From: Aquincola tertiaricarbonis
Lineage (GTDB): Bacteria; Pseudomonadota; Gammaproteobacteria; Burkholderiales; Burkholderiaceae_C
DNA: 64,000 nt
Assembly: GCF_023573145.1 (NCBI RefSeq)
Contig: NZ_CP097636.1
Coordinates: forward strand, 1,116,001 to 1,180,000
Reading direction: 5' to 3'
Positions 8,674 through 17,297 of the stretch are shown here, piece after piece. The notes below the pieces were generated by a model. It saw nothing but the letters and a program-made list of their open reading frames with translations, was not told the DNA's origin and ran no database searches. The position numbers and the translations under genes were made by a program. Positions within the stretch are counted from its first letter, which is position 1. Every line of letters starts with the position of its first letter.

Positions 8674-8760
8674 GCACGGGCCCTTCCCGTGCGCAGACCG
8701 GCACTGTAGGGACCGCATATATATTTGAGAAGAACGAATAAGTTGCTTGCTAATGCTTCT
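8674..8760 (-). promoter_or_regulatory. Probable cys operon promoter region with leader hairpin
   Basis: This is the only strongly AT-rich stretch around the start of the cys operon. On the minus strand a weak sigma70 pair can be drawn: TTCTCA (8726-8731) and TACAGT (8703-8708) with 17 bases between. A poor -35 box suits an activator-dependent promoter such as those controlled by CysB. Downstream, the leader contains an inverted repeat, GCACGGG at 8674-8680 and CCCGTGC at 8686-8692. The region also covers the start of the divergent patatin gene. CysB control is inferred from operon content only. Confidence 0.4.
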
Positions 8761-9666
8761 GAAGAATTAAGCGGCCGCCGCCGCGTCCTGGCGCTGCTGG
8801 GCGCCCTGGCGCTGGCCGGTTGTGCCACCGCGCCGCCGCCCGCCGCCCCCGTGCCAACCCCGCCCCCGGCGGCGCCGCCACCGGCCCCGCGGCCCCCACG
8901 CATCGGCCTGGCGCTGGGCGGCGGTGCCACCCGCGGCTTCGCCCACATCGGCGTCATCCAGGTGCTGGAAGAAGCCGGCATCAAGCCCGACCTGGTGGCC
9001 GGCACCTCGGCCGGCAGCCTGGTGGCCACGATGTATGCCGCCGGCCGCAGCGGCGCCGAGCTGGCCAAGGTGGCCCTGGCGATGGACGAATCGGCCATCA
9101 CCGACTGGGCTTTTCCGGGCCGCGGCCTGATCCGCGGCGAGGCGCTGGCGCGCTATGTGCGCGAGCAGACCGGCCAGCGCACCATCGAGCAGCTGCCGAT
9201 GCCGCTGGGCATCGTGGCCACCGACCTGGACAACGGCGAGCCGGTGCTGTTCCGCCGCGGCGACGCGGGCACCGCGGTGCGCGCTTCCAGCGCAGTGCCG
9301 GCGGTGTTTCAGCCGGTCAGCATCAACGGCCGCGAGTACGTGGACGGCGGCCTGGCCTCACCGGTGCCGGTGCGCTTTGCCCGGCAGATGGGCGCCGAGT
9401 TCGTGATCGCGGTGGACATTTCCAGCCCGCCCGACGGCAATGCCACCGGCGATCCGATGCGCATGCTGCTGCAGACGTTTGCCATCATGAGCCGCAGCAT
9501 CAACACCTTCGAGCTGCGCGACGCCGACGTGGTGGTGCGCCCGCGGCTGGTGGGCGTCTCGAGCGCCGACTTCACCGTGCGCCGCAAGGCGATCGCGGCC
9601 GGCCGCGAGGCGGCGCTGGCGGTGCTGCCGGCGATCCGGCAGAAGATGGCGCTGGCGAGCCGCTAG
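8725..9666 (+). CDS. Patatin-like phospholipase, predicted lipoprotein
   Basis: A protein of up to 313 residues. It begins with a lipoprotein signal (RRRVLALLGALALAGC, lipobox LAGC, Cys33) and a Pro/Ala-rich linker, then a patatin domain. The domain shows the oxyanion loop GGGATRG, the nucleophile elbow GTSAGS (Ser about 95) and the DGG motif with the catalytic Asp (YVDGGLASP). It resembles the RssA/NTE group of bacterial patatins and probably hydrolyses acyl lipids at the outer membrane or periplasmic face. The start is uncertain: TTG 8725 gives the longest form, while TTG 8743 has a GAGAAG box ten bases upstream. No ATG lies in frame. It is divergent from the cys operon. Confidence 0.85.
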   Translation: MRRTNKLLANASEELSGRRRVLALLGALALAGCATAPPPAAPVPTPPPAAPPPAPRPPRIGLALGGGATRGFAHIGVIQVLEEAGIKPDLVAGTSAGSLVATMYAAGRSGAELAKVALAMDESAITDWAFPGRGLIRGEALARYVREQTGQRTIEQLPMPLGIVATDLDNGEPVLFRRGDAGTAVRASSAVPAVFQPVSINGREYVDGGLASPVPVRFARQMGAEFVIAVDISSPPDGNATGDPMRMLLQTFAIMSRSINTFELRDADVVVRPRLVGVSSADFTVRRKAIAAGREAALAVLPAIRQKMALASR

Positions 9667-9705
9667 GGGCCCACCCGCCCGCCGGGCCGTCGCAAGGGCG
9701 GGTGC

Positions 9706-9771
9706 GCCCCAAGGGTCCGAAGGGCCCTTCTACAAGGGCCAGGGGGCTGCGAACGCAGTGAGCTTGGGGGC
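9706..9771 (+). repeat. dispersed GC-rich junction repeat, copy B
   Basis: This lies between convergent patatin and phaP genes. It shares the ordered blocks of copy A: CCCCAAGGGTCCGAAGGGCC, then CAAGGGC, then GCGAACGCAGTGAGCTTGG. It is directly followed by a terminator hairpin, so the unit may be part of the 3' end architecture of the converging transcripts. Confidence 0.7.
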
Positions 9772-9786
9772 ACAAACAAAGAAAGA

Positions 9787-9808
9787 GGCCCGGCAGAGCC
9801 GGGCCTTT
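9787..9808 (-). terminator. Rho-independent terminator, probably bidirectional
   Basis: A perfect 8-bp stem GGCCCGGC (9787-9794) / GCCGGGCC (9798-9805) with the loop AGA. On the minus strand the stem is followed by a T-rich stretch (CTCTTTCTTTGTTTG), fitting the end of phaP. On the plus strand it is followed by TTT, so it may also end the patatin transcript. Confidence 0.8.
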
Positions 9809-9870
9809 GAAGCGGTACGCCGGCCTGTGCCGGAAGGGTACCGAGGAGACAACCAGTGTGTGCGCGCGGC

Positions 9871-10428
9871 TTAGGCGGCGGCGCGCTTGGCCTTGGTGGC
9901 GGTGGTCGAAGCGGCCTTGACGGCGGTGTTGGTCAGCGCGGTCAGGTTGGCTTCAGCCACGTCGGCGGCTTGCTTGGCGGCCTTGTGCACGCTTTCGAAG
10001 GCGTTGTTGGCGGCGGCGACGGCCGACTTCACCAGGGCGACGGCGTTTTCGCTGCCGGCCGGGGCGTTCTTGGCGGCGGTGTCGACCACGCTCATGAACT
10101 TCTTCTGCGCGTCGGCCATTTGCGATTCGGCGACCTTGGTCACTTCGGCGCTGGTGGCGGCGGCGATGTCGTACACGTGGCGGCTGTAGGCGGCAGCCTT
10201 CTCGGCCACGGGCTGCAGCATCGAGGTCTGCAGCGCGATCAGTTCCTGCGCGTCCTTCACCGACATCGCGGCGGTGGCGGTTTCAGCGGCTTCGCCCAGG
10301 GCGGTCTTGGCCACTTGCATGTTCAGTTCGACCAGCTTCTCGACACCTTCGAAAGCCTTGTTCGTCAGGCCGAACAGGGTTTCCAGGTTGGCCTTGTGGG
10401 CGGCGAGCATTTGTTCAGGGGTCAGCAT
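9871..10428 (-). CDS. phaP: Phasin, PHA granule-associated protein
   Basis: A 185-residue, Ala-rich amphipathic helical protein of the betaproteobacterial phasin family (Phasin_2). It opens with [20 protein letters not shown], a conserved phasin start, continues with long heptad-like helices ([19 protein letters not shown]), and ends in an Ala/Lys tail ([11 protein letters not shown]) as in many phasins. Phasins coat polyhydroxybutyrate granules and limit their size. ATG 10428 is preferred because GGAGAA lies just upstream; that box would be inside the gene if the ATG at 10440 were used. It is unlinked to phaCAB, about 37 kb away. Confidence 0.93.
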   Translation of the reverse strand: MLTPEQMLAAHKANLETLFGLTNKAFEGVEKLVELNMQVAKTALGEAAETATAAMSVKDAQELIALQTSMLQPVAEKAAAYSRHVYDIAAATSAEVTKVAESQMADAQKKFMSVVDTAAKNAPAGSENAVALVKSAVAAANNAFESVHKAAKQAADVAEANLTALTNTAVKAASTTATKAKRAAA

Positions 10429-10498
10429 GAAATTCTCCATTTGAAACAGGGACTTGCTGGTGCCTGAACAGCGTTTGCTGCACTGCACCATGACCTGA

Positions 10499-10550
10499 AG
10501 TATAGGGACCGTTCGCCCCATTGCAAGCACTTTTGTTGCGGCGCAGCAAA
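10499..10550 (-). promoter_or_regulatory. phaP promoter with candidate PhaR-type operator
   Basis: On the minus strand a good sigma70 promoter is visible: TTGCAA (10521-10526), 16 bases, TATACT (10499-10504). Just upstream lies an imperfect palindrome, TTTGCTGCGCCGCAACAAA, read on the minus strand at 10532-10550. TGC-rich palindromes of this kind are known PhaR sites at phasin promoters. A wider inverted pair, TAGGGACC (10503-10510) and GGTCCCTA (10562-10569), frames the region. PhaR binding is inference. Confidence 0.6.
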
Positions 10551-10620
10551 GACTAGGCGCCGGTCCCTAAAAGTCCGCGCCAGCCGGTCGCGGCGGGGCG
10601 GCCGCCACAATCGCATCACG

Positions 10621-11577
10621 ATGCAGGCGTACTACTCCGACCACTTCGTGCTGCCGCTGCCGCCCGGGCACCGGTTTCCGATGCCCAAGTACCGGCTGTT
10701 GCGCGACCGGGTGCAGGCGGAGGTGCCCGGCCTGGTGCTGGCCGAGGCGGTGGCTGCCACCGATGACGAACTGCTGCTGGCGCACACGCCGCACTACGTG
10801 CAGTCGGTGGTCGATGGCCTGCTGTCTGCGGCCGAGCAGCGCGAGATCGGCTTTCCCTGGTCGCCTGCGATGGTGGAGCGCGCGCGCCGCTCGGTGGGCG
10901 CCACCCTCTGCGCCGCCCGCACCGCGCTGGCCGAAGGCGTGTCGGCCCAGCTGGCAGGTGGCACCCACCATGCCTACGCGCACAAGGGCAGCGGCTTTTG
11001 CGTGTTCAACGACGTGGCGGTGGCCGCGCGGCTGATGCAGGCCGAAGCCCACCGCCGGCGACGGCCGCTGTTGCGGGTGGCGGTGATCGACCTCGACGTG
11101 CACCAGGGCAACGGCACGGCGTCCATCTTTGCCGACGACGACAGCGTGTTCACGCTCTCGCTGCACGGCGCGCGCAACTTCCCCTTCCGCAAGGAGGCGA
11201 GCGACCTCGATCTGGAGCTGCCCGACGGCTGCACCGACGACCTCTACCTGGACACGCTGGACCAGGCCCTGCACATGCTGTGGCTGAGCCATGCGCAGGC
11301 GCTGCCCGGCCTGGTGTTCTACCTGGCCGGCGCCGACCCGCACGAAGGCGACCGGCTGGGTCGGCTCAAGCTCACCCATGCGGGCCTGGCCGAGCGCGAC
11401 CGTCGCGTGCTGGCCGCCTGCCGCGAGCGCGGCGTGCCGGTGGCCATCAGCATGGCGGGGGGCTACGGCCATGTGATCGCCGACTCGGTGGCGGTGCACC
11501 TGCAGACGCTGCGCGAGGCCCAGGCCCAATGGACCGCCTGGCAGGCTGCGCGGCCGGTGGAAGAATGCAGCGGATGA
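10621..11577 (+). CDS. Histone-deacetylase-superfamily amidohydrolase
   Basis: A 318-residue zinc hydrolase of the arginase/deacetylase fold, class II HDAC-like (acetoin utilization/acetylpolyamine amidohydrolase relatives). The tandem histidines GGTHHA are at residues 114-118, and the zinc site DLDVHQGNG supplies D159 and H161. The third ligand lies in AGADPHEGD. Substrates of bacterial members include acetylated polyamines and acyl-lysine proteins; none can be assigned here. It starts a plus-strand chain, its stop overlapping the thioesterase ATG as ATGA. It shares the upstream gap with phaP on the opposite strand. Confidence 0.87.
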   Translation: MQAYYSDHFVLPLPPGHRFPMPKYRLLRDRVQAEVPGLVLAEAVAATDDELLLAHTPHYVQSVVDGLLSAAEQREIGFPWSPAMVERARRSVGATLCAARTALAEGVSAQLAGGTHHAYAHKGSGFCVFNDVAVAARLMQAEAHRRRRPLLRVAVIDLDVHQGNGTASIFADDDSVFTLSLHGARNFPFRKEASDLDLELPDGCTDDLYLDTLDQALHMLWLSHAQALPGLVFYLAGADPHEGDRLGRLKLTHAGLAERDRRVLAACRERGVPVAISMAGGYGHVIADSVAVHLQTLREAQAQWTAWQAARPVEECSG

Positions 11578-12023
11578 GCGAAGCCGTCCGCCCCCAGCCG
11601 CAGCCCCGCAGCGCCTACCGTCACTTCAGCGCGGTGCCCACGCGCTGGATGGACAACGACGTCTACGGGCACGTCAACAACGTCGTGTACTACAGCTACT
11701 TCGACACCGCGGTGAACCGCTACCTGATCGAGGCCGGCGCGTTGGACCCGCAGGCGGGCCACAGCATCGGGCTGGTGATCGAGACCCACTGCAACTACTT
11801 CGCCTCGCTGAGCTTTCCGCAGGTGGTGGAGGCGGGCATGCGCGTGGCCAGCGTGGGCCGCAGCAGCGTGCGCTACGAGATCGGCCTCTTCGGCCAGGGC
11901 GACCCGATGTGCGCCGCGGCCGGCCACTTCGTGCACGTGTACGTGGATCGGGAGACCCGCCGGCCGATGGCCCTGCCACCCGCGCTGCTGGCGGCGCTGC
12001 AGCCGCTGCGGGTGGACCTGTGA
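11574..12023 (+). CDS. Acyl-CoA thioesterase, 4HBT hot-dog fold
   Basis: A 149-residue hot-dog-fold protein of the 4-hydroxybenzoyl-CoA thioesterase/YbgC type. The motif [20 protein letters not shown] has the conserved Asp-x-x-x-His-x-Asn-Asn core that contains the catalytic acid. Hydrolysis of short acyl-CoA esters is the known family activity. The start ATG 11574 overlaps the preceding stop (ATGA); an ATG at 11565 would add three residues. Its own stop overlaps the next gene as GTGA. Close coupling with an HDAC-like deacetylase and a nitroreductase is not a familiar pathway, so the substrate is unknown. Confidence 0.87.
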   Translation: MSEAVRPQPQPRSAYRHFSAVPTRWMDNDVYGHVNNVVYYSYFDTAVNRYLIEAGALDPQAGHSIGLVIETHCNYFASLSFPQVVEAGMRVASVGRSSVRYEIGLFGQGDPMCAAAGHFVHVYVDRETRRPMALPPALLAALQPLRVDL

Positions 12024-12733
12024 CGCACGCGCAGCATCAGGCCGCCACGGCGGCTGTCGCAGCCGTCGATGAAGCCATCACCTCCCGCCGCTCCATCCGC
12101 CGCTTCCTGCCCACGCCGGTGCCGCGGCCGGTGATCGAGGACATCCTGCGCGTGGCCGCCCAGGCGCCTTCGGGCAGCAACGTGCAGCCTTGGCAGGTGT
12201 ACGTGCTCACCGGCCAGCGCCTGGCCCGCCTGTGCGACCAGCTGGTGGCCGCGCATGACGACCCCGCCGTGCGTGCCCAGCACCAGGCCGAGTACGCCTA
12301 CTACCCTACCGACTGGTTCGAGCCCTACCTGGGGCGCCGCCGCGCCACCGGCTGGGGCCTGTACAACCTGCTGGGCATAGCCAAGGCCGATCGTGCGCGC
12401 ATGCACGCCCAGCACGGCCGCAACTTCCGTTTCTTCGATGCGCCGGTGGGCCTGATCTTCACCATCGACCGGCGGCTGCAGCAAGGCAGCTGGCTGGACT
12501 ACGGCATGTTCTTGCAGAACATCATGGTGGCAGCCCGTGCCCGCGGCCTGGACACCTGCCCGCAGGCCGCCTTCATCGAGTGGCACCGCATCGTGCTGCC
12601 GCACGTGGGCGCCCCCGACCACGAGGCGCTGGTGTGCGGCATGGCCCTGGGCCATGCCGACCCGCAGGCGCCCGAGAACCGCCTGCGCACCGAGCGTGCG
12701 CCGGTGGCCGAATTCACCCGTTTCCTTGACTGA
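12020..12733 (+). CDS. Nitroreductase family flavoprotein
   Basis: A 237-residue FMN-dependent nitroreductase-like enzyme. [20 protein letters not shown] is the family N-terminal FMN-binding stretch, followed by [20 protein letters not shown]. The C-terminal part [20 protein letters not shown] is also characteristic. Members reduce nitro compounds, quinones or enones with NAD(P)H. GTG 12020 is chosen because it overlaps the thioesterase stop (GTGA); upstream frame extension is antisense noise. The gene ends 24 bp before the hydroxyacid reductase start. Confidence 0.88.
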   Translation: MTHAQHQAATAAVAAVDEAITSRRSIRRFLPTPVPRPVIEDILRVAAQAPSGSNVQPWQVYVLTGQRLARLCDQLVAAHDDPAVRAQHQAEYAYYPTDWFEPYLGRRRATGWGLYNLLGIAKADRARMHAQHGRNFRFFDAPVGLIFTIDRRLQQGSWLDYGMFLQNIMVAARARGLDTCPQAAFIEWHRIVLPHVGAPDHEALVCGMALGHADPQAPENRLRTERAPVAEFTRFLD

Positions 12734-12757
12734 GAACCTTTGAAAGAGGTGCAGCCC

Positions 12758-13732
12758 ATGCCGTCCGTGCTCGTCACCCGAGAGATCTTTCCTGAAACCC
12801 TGCAACGCCTGGCCGGGCACTTCGAGGTCACGCCGAACGAGGGCGACCAGACCTGGGCCCCGGGCGCGCTGGCGCGCAGCCTGGCCGGCCACGAGGGCGT
12901 GCTGGTGGCCGGCGGCGAGCGCATCGACGCCGCGCTGCTGGACGCCAACCCGCAGCTCAAGGCCGTGTGCAACATGGCGGTGGGCTACAACAACATCGAC
13001 GTGGCGGCCTGCACCGCCCGCGGCGTGCTGGTGACCAACACGCCCGATGTGCTCACCGAGACCACCGCCGACTTCGGCTTCGCGCTGATGATGGCCACCG
13101 CCCGCCGCATCGCCGAAGGCGAGCACTACCTGCGCGCCGGTAAGTGGACGCGCTGGTCCTACAACCTGCTGACCGGCAGCGACGTGCACGGCGCCACGCT
13201 GGGCATCCTGGGCATGGGCCGCATCGGCCAGGGCATCGCCCGGCGCGGCGCGCTGGGCTTCGGCATGCAGGTGATCTACCACAACCGCAGCCGCCTGCCG
13301 GCCGACCAGGAAGCGTCCATCCAAGCCCGCTACGTGAGCAAGGAAGAGCTGCTGCGCGAGGCCGACCACCTGGTGCTGGTGCTGCCGTATTCGCCGGCCA
13401 GCCACCATGCCATCGGCGCCGCCGAGCTGGCGCTGATGAAGCCCACCGCCACGCTGACCAACATCGCGCGCGGTGGCATCGTGGACGATGCGGCGCTGGC
13501 CGAGGCCTTGAAGCAGGGCACTATCGCCGCTGCCGGGCTGGACGTGTTCGAGGGCGAGCCCAGTGTGCACCCCGGCCTGCTCGAGGTGCCCAACGTCGTG
13601 CTCACGCCGCACATCGCCAGCGCCACCGTGCGCACCCGCCGCGCGATGGCCGACCTGGCGGCCGACAACCTGATCGCGGCTTTGACCGGTGGCCGGGCGC
13701 CGACGCCGGTGAACCCCGAGGTGATGGCATGA
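12758..13732 (+). CDS. Glyoxylate/hydroxypyruvate reductase (D-2-hydroxyacid dehydrogenase)
   Basis: A 324-residue NAD(P)H-dependent enzyme of the GhrB/D-glycerate dehydrogenase type. The nucleotide-binding motif GMGRIG is at residues 152-157. The catalytic residues are in place: R238 in NIARGGIVDD, E267 in LDVFEGEP and H285 in LTPHIASAT. It would reduce glyoxylate or hydroxypyruvate. ATG 12758 has the purine-rich box GAAAGAGG upstream and is preferred over the earlier TTG at 12740. Its stop overlaps the OsmC start as ATGA. Confidence 0.9.
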   Translation: MPSVLVTREIFPETLQRLAGHFEVTPNEGDQTWAPGALARSLAGHEGVLVAGGERIDAALLDANPQLKAVCNMAVGYNNIDVAACTARGVLVTNTPDVLTETTADFGFALMMATARRIAEGEHYLRAGKWTRWSYNLLTGSDVHGATLGILGMGRIGQGIARRGALGFGMQVIYHNRSRLPADQEASIQARYVSKEELLREADHLVLVLPYSPASHHAIGAAELALMKPTATLTNIARGGIVDDAALAEALKQGTIAAAGLDVFEGEPSVHPGLLEVPNVVLTPHIASATVRTRRAMADLAADNLIAALTGGRAPTPVNPEVMA

Positions 13733-14226
13733 GCAATGGAGCCTCTCACCATGAGGCGCTGGTGACCTGGCAGCGTGCCGAGGGCGAAGCCTTCACCGAC
13801 AACCGCTACAGCCGCCGCCATGCCTGGCGCTTCGACGGCGGCGCGGAAGTGGCCGCCTCTTCGTCGCCGCATGCGGTGCGGCTGCCTTTCTCCGACCCCT
13901 CGGCGGTCGATCCCGAAGAAGCCTTCGTCGCTTCGCTGGCCAGCTGCCACATGCTGTGGTTCCTCTCCATCGCGGCGCAACGCGGCTTCTGCGTCGACAG
14001 CTACCAGGACGCGGCCACCGGCACGATGCAGAAAAACGCCGCCGGCAAGGTGGCCATCACCGCGGTCACGCTCAAGCCCGAGGTGCGCTTTTCGGGCAAC
14101 CGCGTGCCCACGTCGCAAGAGCTGGCCGAAATGCACCATGAGGCGCATGAGCAGTGCTTCATCGCCAATTCGGTGAACTCCGAGATCGTGTGCGAGCCGG
14201 TCATGCCCCAGGGGCCGGCCGACTGA
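13729..14226 (+). CDS. OsmC/Ohr family peroxiredoxin-like protein
   Basis: A 165-residue OsmC-family protein, a small cytosolic dimer that reduces organic hydroperoxides. The two conserved redox cysteines are C73 (SLASCHMLWFL) and C143 (HEQCFIANSV), spaced as in the family. The branch matches the YhfA/SACOL1771-like OsmC group rather than classical Ohr. It is translationally coupled to the preceding reductase (ATGA overlap). The neighbouring nitroreductase and reductase suggest detoxification of reactive carbonyls or peroxides, which is inference. Confidence 0.9.
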   Translation: MSNGASHHEALVTWQRAEGEAFTDNRYSRRHAWRFDGGAEVAASSSPHAVRLPFSDPSAVDPEEAFVASLASCHMLWFLSIAAQRGFCVDSYQDAATGTMQKNAAGKVAITAVTLKPEVRFSGNRVPTSQELAEMHHEAHEQCFIANSVNSEIVCEPVMPQGPAD

Positions 14227-14253
14227 CCCGGCGGGGTGGCCGAGAATGGCAGC

Positions 14254-15750
14254 ATGCCTGCCGTTGAAACGCTCGTCCTCGCCCTGCTCGTCGTCACCCT
14301 CGTTGTTCTGGTTCTGCTGGTTGTGCTGCTGCTGCGCGGCCGCGGCCCCGATGCCGGCGCCCTGCTGCAGGAGCTGGTGCAGGCTATGCGCAGCGATGGC
14401 CAGCGCCTGGAGCGCGAACTGCGTGACGAGGTGGGCCGCAGCGGCAGCACCACGCGACAGGACCTGGCGCGTGACCTGGGCGCCACCCGTCAGGAGCTGG
14501 CCCGCGAACTGAGCGGCAGCCGGCAGGAACTCGGCCAGGCCCTGGCCACCTTCCAGCAGACGCTGCTGGCCCAGTCGGGCGACGTGGCCCGCACGCAGAA
14601 CGAACAGATCGACACCTTCCGCACCCAGCTGGGCGCCATGCAGCAAGGCCTGAATGCCGCGCTGTTGGCCGGCCGCGAGGCGCAGGACAACGCGCTGCGC
14701 CGCTTCGGCGACAGCCTGGGCGAGCAGCTGCGCAGCCTGTCGGAGGCCAACGACAAGCGCCTGGCCGAAGTGCGCAGCACGGTGGAAGCCAAACTGGCCG
14801 CCATCCAGCAGGACAACGAGAAGAAGCTGGAGCAGATGCGCGCCACCGTGGACGAAAAGTTGCACGCCACGCTGGAGCAGCGCCTGGGCGACAGCTTCAA
14901 GCAGGTGGCCGAGCGGCTGGAGCAGGTGCACAAGGGCCTGGGCGAGATGCAGGTGCTGGCGCGCGACGTGGGATCGCTCAACCGCGTGCTCACCAACGTC
15001 AAGACGCGCGGCATCTTCGGCGAAGTGCAACTGGCCGGCCTGCTGGAGCAGGTGTTCACGCCCGAGCAGTACGCCACCAACGTGGAAACGCTGACCGGCA
15101 GCGGCGCCCGCGTCGAGTTCGCGATCCGCCTGCCCGGCCGCCGCGACGACGGCGCGCCGCTGTGGCTGCCGATCGACGCCAAGTTCCCGCGCGAAGACTA
15201 CGAGCGCCTGCTGGAAGCGCAGGAGCGCGCCGACCCGGTGGCGGTGGAGGCGGCCTCGAAGGCCATCGAAGCGCACCTGCGGCGCGAGGCGAAGAGCATC
15301 CGCGAGAAGTACGTGGCGCCGCCGCACACCACCGACTTCGGCATCCTCTTCGTGCCTACCGAGGGCTTGTATGCCGAGGCGCTGCGCCGGCCCGGCCTGG
15401 TGGAATCGCTGCAGCGTGAACACAAGGTGATGCTGGCCGGCCCCACCACGCTGCTGGCCACCTTGAGCAGCCTGCAGATGGGCTTTCGCACGCTGGCTTT
15501 GGAAAAGCGCAGCGCCGAGGTGTGGGAGGTGCTGGGCGCGGTCAAGACCGAGTTCGCCAAGTTCGGTGACGTGCTAGCCAAGACCAAGAAGAAGCTGGAC
15601 GAAGCCAGCCACACCATCGACCAGGCGGCGGTGCGCACGCGCGCGATGGCCCGACAGCTGAAGACGGTGGAGGCGCTGCCCGAGGCGCTGGCGCAGAAGC
15701 TGCTGCCGGGCACGATGGATTTCGACGACGAAGCCACGCCGAATGCCTGA
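14254..15750 (+). CDS. rmuC: DNA recombination protein RmuC
   Basis: A 498-residue protein with an N-terminal membrane anchor (about residues 5-27), then a long coiled coil (roughly 35-230) rich in Glu/Arg/Gln heptads. The conserved RmuC domain contains VKTRGIFGEVQLAGLLEQVF, DAKFPREDYERLL and FGILFVPTEGLYAEAL. RmuC limits DNA inversions between short repeats and is thought to be a nuclease-related factor. I chose ATG 14254, next to a hydrophobic start, over GTG 14236. Its last codons overlap the MFS gene by 8 bp. Confidence 0.93.
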   Translation: MPAVETLVLALLVVTLVVLVLLVVLLLRGRGPDAGALLQELVQAMRSDGQRLERELRDEVGRSGSTTRQDLARDLGATRQELARELSGSRQELGQALATFQQTLLAQSGDVARTQNEQIDTFRTQLGAMQQGLNAALLAGREAQDNALRRFGDSLGEQLRSLSEANDKRLAEVRSTVEAKLAAIQQDNEKKLEQMRATVDEKLHATLEQRLGDSFKQVAERLEQVHKGLGEMQVLARDVGSLNRVLTNVKTRGIFGEVQLAGLLEQVFTPEQYATNVETLTGSGARVEFAIRLPGRRDDGAPLWLPIDAKFPREDYERLLEAQERADPVAVEAASKAIEAHLRREAKSIREKYVAPPHTTDFGILFVPTEGLYAEALRRPGLVESLQREHKVMLAGPTTLLATLSSLQMGFRTLALEKRSAEVWEVLGAVKTEFAKFGDVLAKTKKKLDEASHTIDQAAVRTRAMARQLKTVEALPEALAQKLLPGTMDFDDEATPNA

Positions 15751-16936
15751 CCACAGCGCAGGCGCTCCCGGTAGCCCCAGCGCCCGCCTGCTGCTGGCGC
15801 TGATCCTCGGCCAGATCGGCCTGCATGGCGCGATGGCCGGCGTGCGGCTGGCCGCGCCGCTGCAGCTGCTGGGGCAGGGCGGCAGTGCGCTGTCGGTGGG
15901 CCTGTTGATGGCCTTGTTCGCGGCCTCGGCCGTGCTGCTGGCCATGCAGGCCGGCCGCATGGCCGATGCGCATGGCTACCACCGGCCGATGAAGGTGGCG
16001 GTGGTGATGACCGGGCTGGGCGCGCTGCTGCCGCTGCTGGCCACCTGGCTGCCGGCCGGCGCCACCCAGTTTGTGCTGCTGGGCCTGGCCGCTGTGCTGT
16101 GCGGGGGCGGCGCGAACTTCGGCCTCATCACCATCCAGCGCACCGCCGGCCGCAGCGCGGCCGATGGCGTGCAGCGCATGCGGGTGTTCAGCTGGCTGGG
16201 GCTGGCGCCGGCGCTGTCCAACGTGGTGGGCTCGGTGTCGGCCGGTGCGCTCATCGACTTGGCCGGCTTCCGCGGCGCCTATGCCTTCCTGTTTGCGCTG
16301 CCGCTGTGCGCGGCGGTGCTGGCGCGGCAAGTGCCCCACGAGGCGCCGCCGCAGCCCGCTACCAGCGCCGGCCGGCGCAGCGCCTGGGACCTGTTCCGGC
16401 TGCCGGGCATCGGGCCGCTGCTGGCGGTCAACTGGCTGCTGTCGGCCTGCTGGGACGTGCACAGCTTCGCGGTGCCCATCCTGGGCCATGAGCGCGGCTT
16501 CAGCGCTTCCACCATCGGTCTCATCCTGGGCGTGTTTCCGCTGGCCGTCACCGGCGTGCGGGTGCTCATCCCGGTGCTGGCGGCGCGGCTGCAGCCGGCG
16601 GTGGTGCTGCGCGGCGCGATGCTGGCCACCGGCAGCGTGTTCGTGCTGTACCCCTTCATCCAGTCGCCCTGGCTGATGGGCGCCTGCGCCACGCTGCTGG
16701 GCCTGACGCTGGGCAGTGTGCAGCCGATGATCATGTCCACCCTGCATGCGCTGACGCCGCACGACCGCCACGGCGAAGCCCTGGCCCTGCGCTCGATGAC
16801 CATCAACGCCAGCAGCACCCTGATGCCCCTGCTCTTCGGCGCCACCGGCGCCGCGCTCGGCGTGGCCCCGGTGTTCTGGGTCATGGGCACCGCCGTTGGC
16901 GCCGGCTCGCGGCTGACGCGGCGGTTGAAAAGTTGA
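15743..16936 (+). CDS. MFS transporter
   Basis: A 397-residue major facilitator protein with about twelve hydrophobic helices. The first inter-helix loop GRMADAHGYHRPM is a variant of the MFS motif A. A central cytoplasmic loop (about residues 195-215) is followed by LFRLPGIGPLLAVNWLLSA. Substrate cannot be read from the sequence. It overlaps rmuC by 8 bp (start at 15743), so the two are probably cotranscribed. It ends 46 bp before the toxin gene, whose own operator lies between. Confidence 0.82.
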   Translation: MPDHSAGAPGSPSARLLLALILGQIGLHGAMAGVRLAAPLQLLGQGGSALSVGLLMALFAASAVLLAMQAGRMADAHGYHRPMKVAVVMTGLGALLPLLATWLPAGATQFVLLGLAAVLCGGGANFGLITIQRTAGRSAADGVQRMRVFSWLGLAPALSNVVGSVSAGALIDLAGFRGAYAFLFALPLCAAVLARQVPHEAPPQPATSAGRRSAWDLFRLPGIGPLLAVNWLLSACWDVHSFAVPILGHERGFSASTIGLILGVFPLAVTGVRVLIPVLAARLQPAVVLRGAMLATGSVFVLYPFIQSPWLMGACATLLGLTLGSVQPMIMSTLHALTPHDRHGEALALRSMTINASSTLMPLLFGATGAALGVAPVFWVMGTAVGAGSRLTRRLKS

Positions 16937-16955
16937 GGGCTTCTCTGGACCTAAA

Positions 16956-16970
16956 TACGGCATTGCCGTA
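16956..16970. promoter_or_regulatory. Perfect palindrome, likely toxin-antitoxin operator
   Basis: TACGGCA-T-TGCCGTA is a perfect inverted repeat with 7-bp arms and a 1-base centre. It begins 27 bases before the toxin start codon, where an autoregulating antitoxin with a helix-turn-helix would be expected to bind. Confidence 0.7.
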
Positions 16971-16982
16971 GGATCTCGTGTC

Positions 16983-17297
16983 GTGAGAACCGTGGCCGAG
17001 ACTCCGCTCTTCGTGCAGTACGCAGCCGACGTGTGGTCGGACAATGAGCGGCTGGCATTCATCAGCTGGATCGCTGCCAACGCCGAGAGCGGTGACCTGA
17101 TTCCCGGCAGTGGCGGATGTCGCAAGGTGCGTTGGTCGACCGCGGGAACGGGCAAGCGCGGCGGCGCTCGGATCATCTACTTCCTTGAGCGCGAGCACAC
17201 CATCTGGCTGCTCATCGTCTACAAGAAAGCCAGGTTCGACAATCTGCCCACCGAGTTCCTCGCGGAGCTTCGCAAAGGAGTTGAAGATGTCCTCTGA
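16983..17297 (+). CDS. RelE/ParE-family toxin
   Basis: A 104-residue protein of the RelE/ParE/HigB superfamily. The fold signature is in GDLIPGSGGCRKVRWS, then GARIIYFLEREHTIWLLIVY and the C-terminal FLAELRKGVEDVL. This matches HigB-like toxins paired with NadS-family antitoxins; such toxins cleave mRNA on ribosomes. It starts at GTG 16983, shortly after a perfect palindrome. The next gene, an HTH antitoxin, overlaps its end by 11 bp. Both genes have somewhat lower GC than their neighbours, in keeping with a mobile TA pair. Confidence 0.87.
   Translation: MRTVAETPLFVQYAADVWSDNERLAFISWIAANAESGDLIPGSGGCRKVRWSTAGTGKRGGARIIYFLEREHTIWLLIVYKKARFDNLPTEFLAELRKGVEDVL

Noticed and set aside
8649..9101. 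N-terminal extension of the TauE-type protein to 406 residues.
   Set aside because: The extension is antisense to the patatin gene and lacks membrane or family features.
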